A stretch of DNA of 30,079 nucleotides. Source: Mesostigma viride (taxonomy: Eukaryota > Streptophyta > Mesostigmatophyceae > Mesostigmatales > Mesostigmataceae). Positions 1 to 7,439 of the stretch are shown here, piece after piece. The position numbers and the translations under genes were made by a program. The notes under the pieces were generated by a model. That model searched no databases. It saw nothing but the letters and a program-made list of their open reading frames with translations, and was not told where the DNA came from. The stretch covers positions 1 through 30,079 of the forward strand of contig RPFO01002127.1 of NCBI GenBank assembly GCA_009746045.1, in the 5' to 3' direction. The stretch's first letter is position 1. Every line of letters begins with the position of its first letter.

Positions 1-1664
1 AACTCGGACTGCGTCAGCGAGAAGCTCTCGTTCAGCTCGTAGCTGTATATCACGTACTTGCTGATGTGCTGGGAGAGACCGAACAGCGACTCAATGTTGT
101 TCGACACGAGGCCGGCGTCCTCGCCGTACATTAGCTCTACAATCTTGACGAGCGTTGACTTGCCAGAGCCCGCAATGCCTTCAGGAAAACCATCACTTCC
201 ATGTTGGACACCTCTTTGAGATTGTACAGCATGCGCCCGATGGCCAGAGCCCAGAATGCTTTCTGACGTCGGCGTTGTACTGCTGGTCATCCAGGATCTT
301 GGTGACAGGCTCCACCAGTATGTCCTGCCACCCCCTGTGTCGTAGTCGCCCCGTCGCACGTCGCCCTCAAACATCTCCAGCGGCATGTCGACGGCGTCGA
401 AGTACCTGCAGGCGCCGATGTCGTCCGACAGCTGCTGGGCTGGGTATTCAAAGAACTCGTCCGTGTCAGCCTTGTAGATTCCGTTCTTGAACGCAAACAC
501 GTGACGGTCACGCGGGCGTACGGGGAACTCGCTGCTGGACGAGCCGATGATGTGATCGACAATCTTCTTGCGCGTGTTGGGGTCACGCGTCGCCATCCCC
601 CACAGAACTGGATCCCTCGTGCTGGTCTGCTCAGCAACCCACTCGGCGATTGTGGTGCACCTCTGCCAGTAGTGAGTGTCGTGACCGTCAGGCGTCTTCT
701 GGCGCACGTACACACCGTCGTCGACGCCCTCCCCCCGACGCACACCCGACACGTGCCACTTGTTTGACAAGATGATGAGGAGACGCTGGTGGTCCGTGAG
801 CTCAGCTGATCCGTTGCTCAGTCGAATCATCAACGAAAGCTTGTTCATTGCGCTTCTCTCTTTACGCGGCACCCTGGACTCGAGCACACTGCATATGGAC
901 TCGCGCATGGTGAACACACGCGCGATGGCCTCGTACAGCTCCCACATGTGGCCTTCCATCTGCTTCATCTCGATGCGCGCAATGACAGCGTGCAGCCTGG
1001 ATATCGTCGCCACGTTGCGCTTGTTAACCTTCACGTATATCTCCGACACATCCGGCGCCTCGTTTACGGTCCTCCAGCACTCCGCCATCTTCCAGTTCGG
1101 GTCATCGGCAGACGCATCGCCCGGTTCCTGAATGTATAGACCGAAGATGTCCGCCATCAGGTCTGCAGGATGCGCGTCCAACAGCCCAGCACGCACCATG
1201 CTGATGAAATCCAATAGTCTGTCCTCTTCGTACAGGGACGCCTCTGCCATGAAGACGTCCGTCCCCTCCTCGTCTGAAAGCATGGTCCTGAATTCATCCA
1301 TCCCAAACGCTGGCCGACCACCTTGAGCATCGTCACTCGGACCTGCATCGTTCCGAATTCCCGTGGTGTCACTCCTGGCGGCGCCCCCGGCCTCGGAAGC
1401 AGCGTCGTCCTCGCTATCCATGGAAACTCGAGCAGCGGCATAAAATGACGGTGGTTCGCCATCATCTTCGTTGCTGTCCGCAAGAAAGTTGGCATCAGAT
1501 GATGTTTCGGAGGCTCCATCGTCATCCTCGTCGCCAGAGTGACCATCTCCTGACATTTCGGGCTCCAGGTCCACCATCTTCGCCCTTTTTCTCACACGAT
1601 TCGGCGTCATGTCCACCGAGTCGCGTGAAGTGCGCGTGCGTTCGTGGAGTGGACGCACATTCAT
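1..1664 (-). CDS. D5-like primase-helicase, 5' part (runs off left edge)
   Basis: Superfamily 3 helicase of the poxvirus D5 type, which unwinds DNA at viral replication forks. Reading leftward, an acidic low-complexity N-terminus of about 130 residues is followed by a helical D5_N-like region with a FAFKNGIY motif near 490-520. Then come a Walker A loop GIAGSGKST near 150-175 and the family block containing SNNIESLFGLS near 75-110; the rest lies outside the window. The frame is open from 1664 to base 1. Between about 335 and 178, however, the sensible protein sequence lies in two other frames, and three apparent one-base losses (near 331-335, 259 and 178) cancel out. ATG 1664 is chosen because a TATA-like box lies 30 bases upstream; ATG 1610 is possible. 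Family call is firm; the stretch 178-335 as written is probably not the true protein. Confidence 0.88.
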   Translation of the reverse strand, partial: MNVRPLHERTRTSRDSVDMTPNRVRKRAKMVDLEPEMSGDGHSGDEDDDGASETSSDANFLADSNEDDGEPPSFYAAARVSMDSEDDAASEAGGAARSDTTGIRNDAGPSDDAQGGRPAFGMDEFRTMLSDEEGTDVFMAEASLYEEDRLLDFISMVRAGLLDAHPADLMADIFGLYIQEPGDASADDPNWKMAECWRTVNEAPDVSEIYVKVNKRNVATISRLHAVIARIEMKQMEGHMWELYEAIARVFTMRESICSVLESRVPRKERSAMNKLSLMIRLSNGSAELTDHQRLLIILSNKWHVSGVRRGEGVDDGVYVRQKTPDGHDTHYWQRCTTIAEWVAEQTSTRDPVLWGMATRDPNTRKKIVDHIIGSSSSEFPVRPRDRHVFAFKNGIYKADTDEFFEYPAQQLSDDIGACRYFDAVDMPLEMFEGDVRRGDYDTGGGRTYWWSLSPRSWMTSSTTPTSESILGSGHRAHAVQSQRGVQHGSDGFPEGIAGSGKSTLVKIVELMYGEDAGLVSNNIESLFGLSQHISKYVIYSYELNESFSLTQSE

Positions 1665-1690
1665 ACCTCATACCTATACCCGACCAGAAT

Positions 1691-1697
1691 TTATACA
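1691..1697 (-). promoter_or_regulatory. TATA-like box of the D5 gene
   Basis: Read on the minus strand this is GTATAAA, about 30 bases before ATG 1664, matching the spacing at other genes here. Confidence 0.4.
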
Positions 1698-1874
1698 TCT
1701 TAATCGCACGCCACGTGACAAAGGGTTGGCAGGCGTTCATCGTCTGGAAATTTTCCGTGTCCGTATTTTCCATTAGAAACTAGAATTCGACGGCAACTCG
1801 TGAGCGCCAGGGAGTTCTTTGGCGGATGAAATATACACGCACCACGTAGCATTGGAAATTGCGATGCTGCACCC

Positions 1875-2045
1875 TCATTTCTGCGGCAGAAAAGGGGATA
1901 CATCGTCCTGGCACCTATAACAGACACGTGTCCGGTCACGTGGTCCCCCGTACACTTTTCCTCTGGAGAGATTGCGACGTATCAGAATGTCGTCAGAGTT
2001 CAAAAACAGGTACAGCTTTCCGTCAGATATCGTCTGAACACGCAT
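1875..2045 (-). CDS. Possible small protein (56 aa), unknown
   Basis: A short ORF starting at ATG 2045 with a plausible composition: hydrophobic LYLFLNSDD, then basic and charged residues, and two Cys near the end (CYRCQDD). Third codon positions are only about half G/C, lower than in confident neighbours, and other frames in the same stretch are also open. No family recognised and no clear TATA box upstream. It may be chance. Confidence 0.25.
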   Translation of the reverse strand: MRVQTISDGKLYLFLNSDDILIRRNLSRGKVYGGPRDRTRVCYRCQDDVSPFLPQK

Positions 2046-2376
2046 GGGAGCGCGGGAAAGTGAGGGGCATATGCTGAGATTTGCCAAATCTAATAACGCG
2101 ATGGCATGTCCCTACCGCGCCAAAACGTCATTCCCACTAGCAGTGCCTGCAAAAAATAACTGACGTATGCCCTTGTCGCAGTAGAAACGGTTACAATCAT
2201 GCGGGGTCACCGGAGTGGAGTCCCACTTGAGTGAGCATTTAAGCCCAACAACAGCCTGGGCTTCTTGCAAGACTCCAACTTCTCTGGCGGCAGACTAGAC
2301 TCTCACGTATTCTTTGCAGGCGCAGTGCGCACTGCTGCACACTCCGGCGAGCAGACTCTCACCCGCATTATTTTAA

Positions 2377-3327
2377 ATGGCAGCAGCTGACTGCATCCCG
2401 GCCGTCAAGGACTGCTTCGTTATGAAGGCTGTAGACGCGGACGGATACGTCTTCAAGCTAAACCGGATGCTCGAGCGCATTCCGTTGCGGATTCCCGTTG
2501 ACACGAACGTAGTTATGCGGGTGCGTGCGAGCGACAGGATGATAAACGTATCGAGCTTGCTTAAGGCTTGCTCGGGTGGCACGACAACTCTCGGGGATTT
2601 TCTAGACGATCCATCCAATCTGAGGTTCATTAAAGCGCTCTGCTCGAACGACACCTCGCCGTCCGTGCGTATCCACGTCGGCGACGTGATGTTTGAATTT
2701 ACGCGAGGTGTCGTCGACCTGTGTCACGATATTGGCAGGTGCAATGACGTCGACTGCATTTGGGTTAACACCACCGTGGCCAAACGCGTGGCTTCGTGGA
2801 TTGGAGGTGATATTTCAACGATCGCCGAGTTCTGGTGCGACAGTGTCGTCTCGCAGCTGTCGACTGAGCCGTTGCGAACTGTGGCACCGGTGGAGAGGCG
2901 CAAGGAGCATGCAGCTGGCACTAGTCGCAAGTCCGCCTCTCCCGACAAGATCGTCCTAGACACCAGCGACTCATGCACTTCCCCGCCTGCCAGGAGCCCC
3001 GTACCGCGTGCAGATGGCAAGGACGACATCGAGGCGCGCATGTCAGATATCGCAAAGTGCGAGATGTCGTCACGCAAGCGAGCGATCGAGGAGCATGACC
3101 GGGCGCGACGCGTGCGACACGCAATCGATATGCTGGCGATGATGAAGGACGCTTCTATCTTTAGCGCTCAGGCCAAGCTGACGCAGGACGAGGAGCGGCA
3201 TTTTGGTCAACTGATCAAGCGCGAGTTGTTTGCTGCATTTGACGACGACTCGGTGTCCAGCGCAACTCGTGTCGCATGCTCGTTTGACAGCAGCCTGCTC
3301 CGGACGGTTTCTCGCAATGACAAATAA
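2377..3327 (+). CDS. KilA-N domain protein
   Basis: 316 aa. Residues about 45-160 fit the KilA-N DNA-binding fold, common in large DNA viruses and phages. The pattern includes DRMINVSSLLKAC, then a helical stretch, then CIWVNTTVAKRVASWIG followed by EFWCDSVVSQL (the usual 'W-h-hP-x-lA--hA-W' arrangement). The middle (about 170-230) is a Ser/Pro/charged linker that includes an IVLDTSD stretch resembling a SUMO-interaction motif. The C-terminus (about 230-300) is helical and charged, likely a coiled coil or dimerisation region. The start is the first ATG after an AT-rich tract; AATAAA-type signals follow the stop. It probably binds nucleic acid; its targets are unknown. First gene of a rightward group of four. 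Confidence 0.75.
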   Translation: MAAADCIPAVKDCFVMKAVDADGYVFKLNRMLERIPLRIPVDTNVVMRVRASDRMINVSSLLKACSGGTTTLGDFLDDPSNLRFIKALCSNDTSPSVRIHVGDVMFEFTRGVVDLCHDIGRCNDVDCIWVNTTVAKRVASWIGGDISTIAEFWCDSVVSQLSTEPLRTVAPVERRKEHAAGTSRKSASPDKIVLDTSDSCTSPPARSPVPRADGKDDIEARMSDIAKCEMSSRKRAIEEHDRARRVRHAIDMLAMMKDASIFSAQAKLTQDEERHFGQLIKRELFAAFDDDSVSSATRVACSFDSSLLRTVSRNDK

Positions 3328-3450
3328 ATGAAGAGACGCAACTCACGACTGGCAAATAAAAGCGTTTTGTAGCAAATCGAGCAAATACTAAGCTTCAAAT
3401 AATTTGTTTAATGACGGAGGAACGATTTGTGATTTGTCCAAAGTATGTCT

Positions 3451-3460
3451 AAATATATAT
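3451..3460 (+). promoter_or_regulatory. TATA-like box before the membrane protein gene
   Basis: AAATATATAT lies 14-23 bases before ATG 3474. A similar tract precedes several genes in the window. Confidence 0.5.
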
Positions 3461-3473
3461 TACTGTTAATAAA

Positions 3474-3797
3474 ATGGACTCCACTGTTGCTCTTGATGCC
3501 TTGAATTCCGCCACATTTGTATTTGCATACTTGTTGACGCCCGTGCTTGCGTGCGACTTCCCGGCAGATACGGCACTAATAAAATCCATCGTAGTGTTTG
3601 CGGGCGCTTACCAGGCAGTGCATAAGATTGACGTTGCGCTGCTAGTCACGGGCGCGTATTTCCTTGTCCTTGCGCTACTGCCCGAGATCAACCGCAAGGT
3701 GTCCGCTGTGTCCCAAACGCGAAAGCAGGACGGTTCTTGCGGACAGAGCGGACATCATGATGTCTCTTACCGACCTACCGCCCGAGCTAATAGATAA
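3474..3797 (+). CDS. Small membrane protein, two predicted helices
   Basis: 107 aa, no family recognised. Residues about 10-28 (ATFVFAYLLTPVLAC) and about 37-72 (IVVFAGAY, then VALLVTGAYFLVLALLP) are strongly hydrophobic, giving two or three membrane segments and a short polar C-terminal tail. It has its own TATA-like box. Its 3' end overlaps the F-box gene start by about 40 bases in another frame, a compact arrangement typical of viral genomes. Possible virion membrane or host-membrane protein; this is inference only. Confidence 0.65.
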   Translation: MDSTVALDALNSATFVFAYLLTPVLACDFPADTALIKSIVVFAGAYQAVHKIDVALLVTGAYFLVLALLPEINRKVSAVSQTRKQDGSCGQSGHHDVSYRPTARANR

Positions 3798-4701
3798 AAT
3801 TCTTAGCAGCGTGAGCGTAGAGGACGCTAGCAACGCTCGCGTGTGCACCTATTTAAATAACGTGTACAAAGACTATTTTACAGGCGTTCATTTTCTGCAG
3901 CAGATCGGATTGGACCCTCGCATGACCATCCCAAACGACGGCGTGCTTGGCATAACAGGCGAGGCAGTGCGTGCCATGCGACAGTGCATGCCTTTCGTCG
4001 CCAGGTGCATGACAAAGGTCGACAACAACTATTACGCCGTGTTTGGCGTGGTTGCCCACGCGCACCTGGCATGGCTCGTACGTTGCGTTAACCACTTGTT
4101 CCCAGCGGCCCCTGGCGGCGACCGCGTTACCATAGGTACGCTTCACGACCTGTACTCTATTCCAGCCAGCCTCAACGACTGCGCTCACGAGTCTGCCAAC
4201 GAAGTGTCCAAGACGGGCCTCAGAACAATACGAAGCGTGCTCCTAAGCGGCATGGTGACGCAACCGCGCAATCGTCGCGGGTATGCAGATGGGTACAGGC
4301 GCTACGCCTACATGGAGGTGCGGTTTGGCATCTACGCTCGCGTGATCTTTTGTCTTGACAGTTCAACGAGACTGTGGTGTTTTAACGCAGTGGACACGTG
4401 GGGGTACCACTTGGGCCTGCTCGACGTGACGGCCACGGTGGACACGGACGACCGCGTTTTTGTAACAAGCGGTTGGAACAACGTGTTTGATGACGCCATG
4501 GCAGACTTTGTTGCCGACCCAGCCGGCACACTCCCCAGGTGGGCGCGCCGCAGGGAGTGCGTGTTCTGCAGACGCACCATCACTAATCTGTACGACATGA
4601 TGGCCGGCATTGGCTCTGGCTGCAGAAGGAGATACAAGCACGGTCTATTGCAGGCCGGGATTGGCGATCGCGGGCGGCCGCTGGTTGAAATAACCATCTG
4701 A
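3757..4701 (+). CDS. F-box protein with C-terminal Cys cluster
   Basis: 314 aa from ATG 3757. The N-terminus (MMSLTDLPPELIDKILSSVS, then ARVCTYLNN) matches an F-box, the module that docks substrate receptors onto SKP1-cullin ubiquitin ligases. The rest is not a recognised substrate-binding repeat. Near the C-terminus, ECVFCRRT and about 15 residues later GSGCRRRY give three Cys that could bind zinc. The longer open frame back to 3664 encodes Cys/Arg-rich sequence that is only the other-frame reading of the membrane-protein gene, so the start before the F-box is preferred. Likely redirects a host SCF ligase; no target can be inferred. Confidence 0.78.
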   Translation: MMSLTDLPPELIDKILSSVSVEDASNARVCTYLNNVYKDYFTGVHFLQQIGLDPRMTIPNDGVLGITGEAVRAMRQCMPFVARCMTKVDNNYYAVFGVVAHAHLAWLVRCVNHLFPAAPGGDRVTIGTLHDLYSIPASLNDCAHESANEVSKTGLRTIRSVLLSGMVTQPRNRRGYADGYRRYAYMEVRFGIYARVIFCLDSSTRLWCFNAVDTWGYHLGLLDVTATVDTDDRVFVTSGWNNVFDDAMADFVADPAGTLPRWARRRECVFCRRTITNLYDMMAGIGSGCRRRYKHGLLQAGIGDRGRPLVEITI

Positions 4702-4710
4702 TAACAGCGC

Positions 4711-4720
4711 ATTTTATATA
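4711..4720 (+). promoter_or_regulatory. TATA-like box before the acidic protein gene
   Basis: ATTTTATATA lies about 22-31 bases before ATG 4742, just after the F-box stop codon. Confidence 0.5.
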
Positions 4721-4741
4721 AGCTTTATTGTATAACTGCAT

Positions 4742-5296
4742 ATGAGTTCCTATGCCTTCATGAAAGCCGGTGGTGGCTCAGACATCAAGCAGTCAGTAAT
4801 AAACGATGACTTTGCGTTAACAATAGACTCTTTGTTTTGCAACCTATTGCAACTGTCTTGTCAACGCGCAAGCTCGTACCTAAAACACAATGAAAAGGTG
4901 GTTGGTCCAGAACACGTAATTCCTGTAATGCACGCGTCACTTCTCGCCGAGACGATCACTTACATGGACAGACCCATGTTGGAGAGCGAGATATCTAGCG
5001 TAAAGAAAATCCTACTAAGCGATGACGCGGACTTGACAAGCGATGGCAGCGACACCGGCGACGAAGAAGACATGGCAAGGGATGCAGATATTAATGCGGG
5101 GTTGAGCGAGCGCGAGACGCCAGCACCAACCTGCACGTGTTCCGACTGCAAGGACCTGCACACGGCGTTTGTCAGATGGCTAGAGTGGGAACCTTACGAC
5201 GTTTTTATGAAATTGCTAAAGAAACACATGCCTGCGATCGGAGAGTGCGCGCTGCGTGCAATGGCTCGTCACATTGTTGAGGATAATCAGCAATGA
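4742..5296 (+). CDS. Acidic helical protein, unknown
   Basis: 184 aa, family not recognised. Residues about 18-75 form amphipathic helices (DDFALTIDSLFCNLLQLSCQ, then a helix ending VVGPEHVIPVMHASL). The long-helix, loop, short-helix layout recalls a histone fold, but similarity is weak. Residues about 95-120 are an acidic Asp/Ser/Glu linker. Next comes a small Cys motif TCTCSDCKDLH, and then a helical tail with WLEWEPYDVFMKLLKKHMP. It has its own TATA-like box and ends 12 bases from the convergent RING gene. Possible chromatin- or DNA-associated factor, low certainty. Confidence 0.65.
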   Translation: MSSYAFMKAGGGSDIKQSVINDDFALTIDSLFCNLLQLSCQRASSYLKHNEKVVGPEHVIPVMHASLLAETITYMDRPMLESEISSVKKILLSDDADLTSDGSDTGDEEDMARDADINAGLSERETPAPTCTCSDCKDLHTAFVRWLEWEPYDVFMKLLKKHMPAIGECALRAMARHIVEDNQQ

Positions 5297-5308
5297 TGTT
5301 CCGTTTAT

Positions 5309-6052
5309 TCAAATGGGAATATATTCTCCGGTCTCAATGAGACAATCGCACTGATATCTCCTCCTATCTGCCTGCAAAGTCATTCCGCATTCGCACAACT
5401 CCCATCGCATCAGGTTGTGATCATTGCAGGATCTCCACATGCCTAGCTTGTCCCTCAGCTTTGTGATCAAGTCGATGCACGGCGATACGCCGTAGGGACA
5501 AGCTGACTCGTGTGCGCGAATTCCGTCCATCGTCGTGGTCACGCGACACCCGTCGCCGTCAAGAACGAACTTGCATGGGAAGTATCGACACGCATTCTTG
5601 TGCGCATTCATATCCTTGCGGTGCATCTCCTCCGCGCATCCAAAGGGCTTGTTAGGACACGGCACTTTCTGAAAGCCACAGGTAAGCGCGTGATTGCGAA
5701 CATCCATCATTTTCCCGTTGTAGCGGCATCCGTGCATGGTATGAGGACATTTCCGCATCAGGTCGGCCGTCAAGGCCCCGACTCGCACGTTAGGGCGGTA
5801 CTCGTATCGATTCCACGCCCCCCTGCACAGTATGCACCTTCCAACGACTGATGCGGACGGCCCTCCCCTGTTTTTCTGTCTTTCAATGAGCTGCTCCATG
5901 CATGGAACCCTGCACACCATGGCCTCGCACTTGCCCCCCCGCGTGCGCGTGTTGCATTCGATTATAACAGGTTCAGACAACGCGTTGAGGCATATGGTGC
6001 ATGTCAAGTCTTCGTTTGACATCATCACCGTCTGACCATCCACGAGATCCAT
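5309..6052 (-). CDS. RING finger plus TRAF-type zinc-finger protein (E3 ligase-like)
   Basis: 247 aa from ATG 6052. Residues about 15-80 form a RING-like domain beginning CTICLNAL and closing with RCILCRGAW; the middle includes CEAMVC. Residues about 100-190 carry TRAF-type zinc fingers with repeated C/H pairs (CPHTMHGCRYNG, HALTCGFQKVPCPNKPFGC, HKNACRYFPC, HESACPYG). The C-terminus has a further CECG...YQCDC pair. This layout matches RING/TRAF-like E3 ubiquitin ligases of eukaryotes and large DNA viruses. An in-frame GTG at 6091 extends the frame, but that region also encodes a small + ORF. Likely ubiquitinates host or viral proteins; substrate unknown. Confidence 0.82.
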   Translation of the reverse strand: MDLVDGQTVMMSNEDLTCTICLNALSEPVIIECNTRTRGGKCEAMVCRVPCMEQLIERQKNRGGPSASVVGRCILCRGAWNRYEYRPNVRVGALTADLMRKCPHTMHGCRYNGKMMDVRNHALTCGFQKVPCPNKPFGCAEEMHRKDMNAHKNACRYFPCKFVLDGDGCRVTTTMDGIRAHESACPYGVSPCIDLITKLRDKLGMWRSCNDHNLMRWELCECGMTLQADRRRYQCDCLIETGEYIPI

Positions 6053-6227
6053 GGAGTCCTCCGTCGTCACGGCGAGTTCAGCGTCCTCCACGCCAACAAA
6101 AAGCCAGTTCGATGTGTTGCAAGACTGGCCCGAGTTTCACACGGGCGTGGGATGGGTAAACGCATACGGGAGCTTCATCGACAATCCAAAGAGCGGCATC
6201 ACTTTCTTCGTTTCCGACATGCGGTAA
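6051..6227 (+). CDS. Possible small protein (58 aa), unknown
   Basis: ATG 6051 to stop 6225-6227. The N-terminus is Ser/Thr-rich; the rest reads like a folded domain, with aromatic and Gly residues (DWPEFHTGVGWVNAYGSF, then SGITFFVSDMR). Most third codon positions are G or C, as in confident genes here. Its start codon overlaps the start codon of the leftward RING gene, and it ends 8 bases before the stop of the convergent coiled-coil gene, so it fills the gap exactly. No family recognised. Confidence 0.45.
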   Translation: MESSVVTASSASSTPTKSQFDVLQDWPEFHTGVGWVNAYGSFIDNPKSGITFFVSDMR

Positions 6228-6235
6228 TTAAAGCC

Positions 6236-6682
6236 TCACTCCTGCGTGTTCCTCTCCTCGTCCCTCGAGGCCTCCGCGTCCGCTTCGTCCGCGTTGTTTT
6301 TCCCCCCCTTCTTGGTCTGTCGCCTCAGTCTGTTGACCTCCACGACCTCTGACTCGTGAATGAAGTTCCAGCACTCATTCGCCCTCTCGCTGTCATTATC
6401 AAAGTAGTTGACAAGGCGTTCGAGACACTCTGCCTTACTCAGCGTTGCCTTCTTGCGCGTCTTCTTGACAACTAGCTTATCTTGCGTGCCAGAGATGTTG
6501 CATGCGTCCACGCCAGCGGACACCATGCTCTCGATGATGCTGGTCTCGAGCGCGCCTTTTCGTTTCCTCAACGGCAAAATCTCTTTGGATGCGCGCTTCA
6601 TCGCGTCGTCTATCTCGATGTACTCTGACGTCATGTCGCGCATCGAGCGCTTCCATTCGTCAATTGCGAGCGCCGTGTCCAT
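6236..6682 (-). CDS. Small charged coiled-coil protein
   Basis: 148 aa from ATG 6682; a TTG start at 6706 is unlikely. Residues about 5-60 are helical (EWKRSMRDMTSEYIEIDDAM), then LPLRKRKGALETSIIESM, then a small motif around ISGTQDKLVVKKTRKK. Short proteins with a helix, an R-K-R-K turn and a glycine-containing beta segment occur widely in large DNA viruses, and I recall a similar uncharacterised Pfam family. I cannot verify membership. The C-terminus is mixed-charge and disordered. Possibly a virion or DNA-associated structural protein. Confidence 0.65.
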   Translation of the reverse strand: MDTALAIDEWKRSMRDMTSEYIEIDDAMKRASKEILPLRKRKGALETSIIESMVSAGVDACNISGTQDKLVVKKTRKKATLSKAECLERLVNYFDNDSERANECWNFIHESEVVEVNRLRRQTKKGGKNNADEADAEASRDEERNTQE

Positions 6683-6749
6683 CCTGCAGGTCCGGTATCG
6701 TACCAATGGACGCAGACCTTTATTGTGTCAAAGTAAGCGCACGCGAGGA

Positions 6750-7397
6750 TCACAGCTCAGTGGACCACGAATAAGACGGCTCTCCCCAGGCGCTAGCGGG
6801 CGGCGCCTTTCCTGTCTGGCCCCACAACCCGAACGCGTTGGACACGGTTACGGAAGGGAAGCCAAAGATCCCATTGCCACGCACGTCTGCACTCTGGACA
6901 GGGGTCGTAAAGCGCGGGTCCATCGTCGTCCTGCCATCGTCAAGCATGTGGCCGAAAGCACCGCGCGTGGCCACGCCGATAGTGCCCCAGTTGTCCGTGC
7001 CGACAGGAGCCGGGATGTACGGTCGCAAGACCTGGATGTCATGCACAGGAAAATCTTTGGTGTTTGAGGTGATGTAACCGACCCCCACCTTGTGATCTTG
7101 AAGCGTGGCGCCTACAACGTCCTCAGGACGCGGCAGGCGTTGAGCGCCAAACTCCAGCTGGTCGTCAAACGCGCTGCCATCGTGAACAGACACACCTCGC
7201 ACGCGTGTGTCGATGTTAAAAGCGTCAAATGCGCTGGCGGGGACCACCACCGTCTCTCTCCCGTCGTTGTCCGCCATGTATGACGTCATGCTCTCGTACG
7301 CGTCATCTCCGCAAATGACGTCGTACACGTCAGGTCGCGACGTTGCCCCGATGTACTCTGCCCCCGACCGCATTACGGGCTTGCAATAGGATGGCAT
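6750..7397 (-). CDS. Unknown protein, 215 aa
   Basis: Starts at ATG 7397, 14 bases after a good TATA-like box. It is rich in Gly, Asp, Val and Pro with few long helices (KVGVGYITSNTKDFPVHD, YIPAPVGTDNWGTIGVATRG, GNGIFGFPSVTVSNAFGLWG). This suggests a beta-rich or extended protein such as a virion component. No transmembrane segment, no Cys cluster and no known motif seen. Intergenic distance to the upstream SET gene is 42 bases. Confidence 0.65.
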   Translation of the reverse strand: MPSYCKPVMRSGAEYIGATSRPDVYDVICGDDAYESMTSYMADNDGRETVVVPASAFDAFNIDTRVRGVSVHDGSAFDDQLEFGAQRLPRPEDVVGATLQDHKVGVGYITSNTKDFPVHDIQVLRPYIPAPVGTDNWGTIGVATRGAFGHMLDDGRTTMDPRFTTPVQSADVRGNGIFGFPSVTVSNAFGLWGQTGKAPPASAWGEPSYSWSTEL

Positions 7398-7410
7398 GCT
7401 TGTTTACACT

Positions 7411-7420
7411 TATATATAGA
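7411..7420 (-). promoter_or_regulatory. TATA-like box before the 215-aa gene
   Basis: Minus-strand TCTATATATA lies 14-23 bases before ATG 7397. It is squeezed between this gene and the stop of the SET gene, so the 215-aa gene is probably transcribed on its own. Confidence 0.55.
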
Positions 7421-7439
7421 AATAAAATGAACGCGCGCT

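Larger units (their letters stand above)
1665..2376. other. Divergent intergenic region of about 710 bases
   Basis: Separates the leftward D5 gene from the rightward KilA-N gene and must hold both promoters. A TATA-like box for D5 lies at 1691-1697, and an AT-rich ATTATTTTAA tract directly precedes ATG 2377. The only other candidate is a 56-codon minus-strand ORF at 1875-2045. No RNA gene or strong repeat was seen. Confidence 0.5.
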
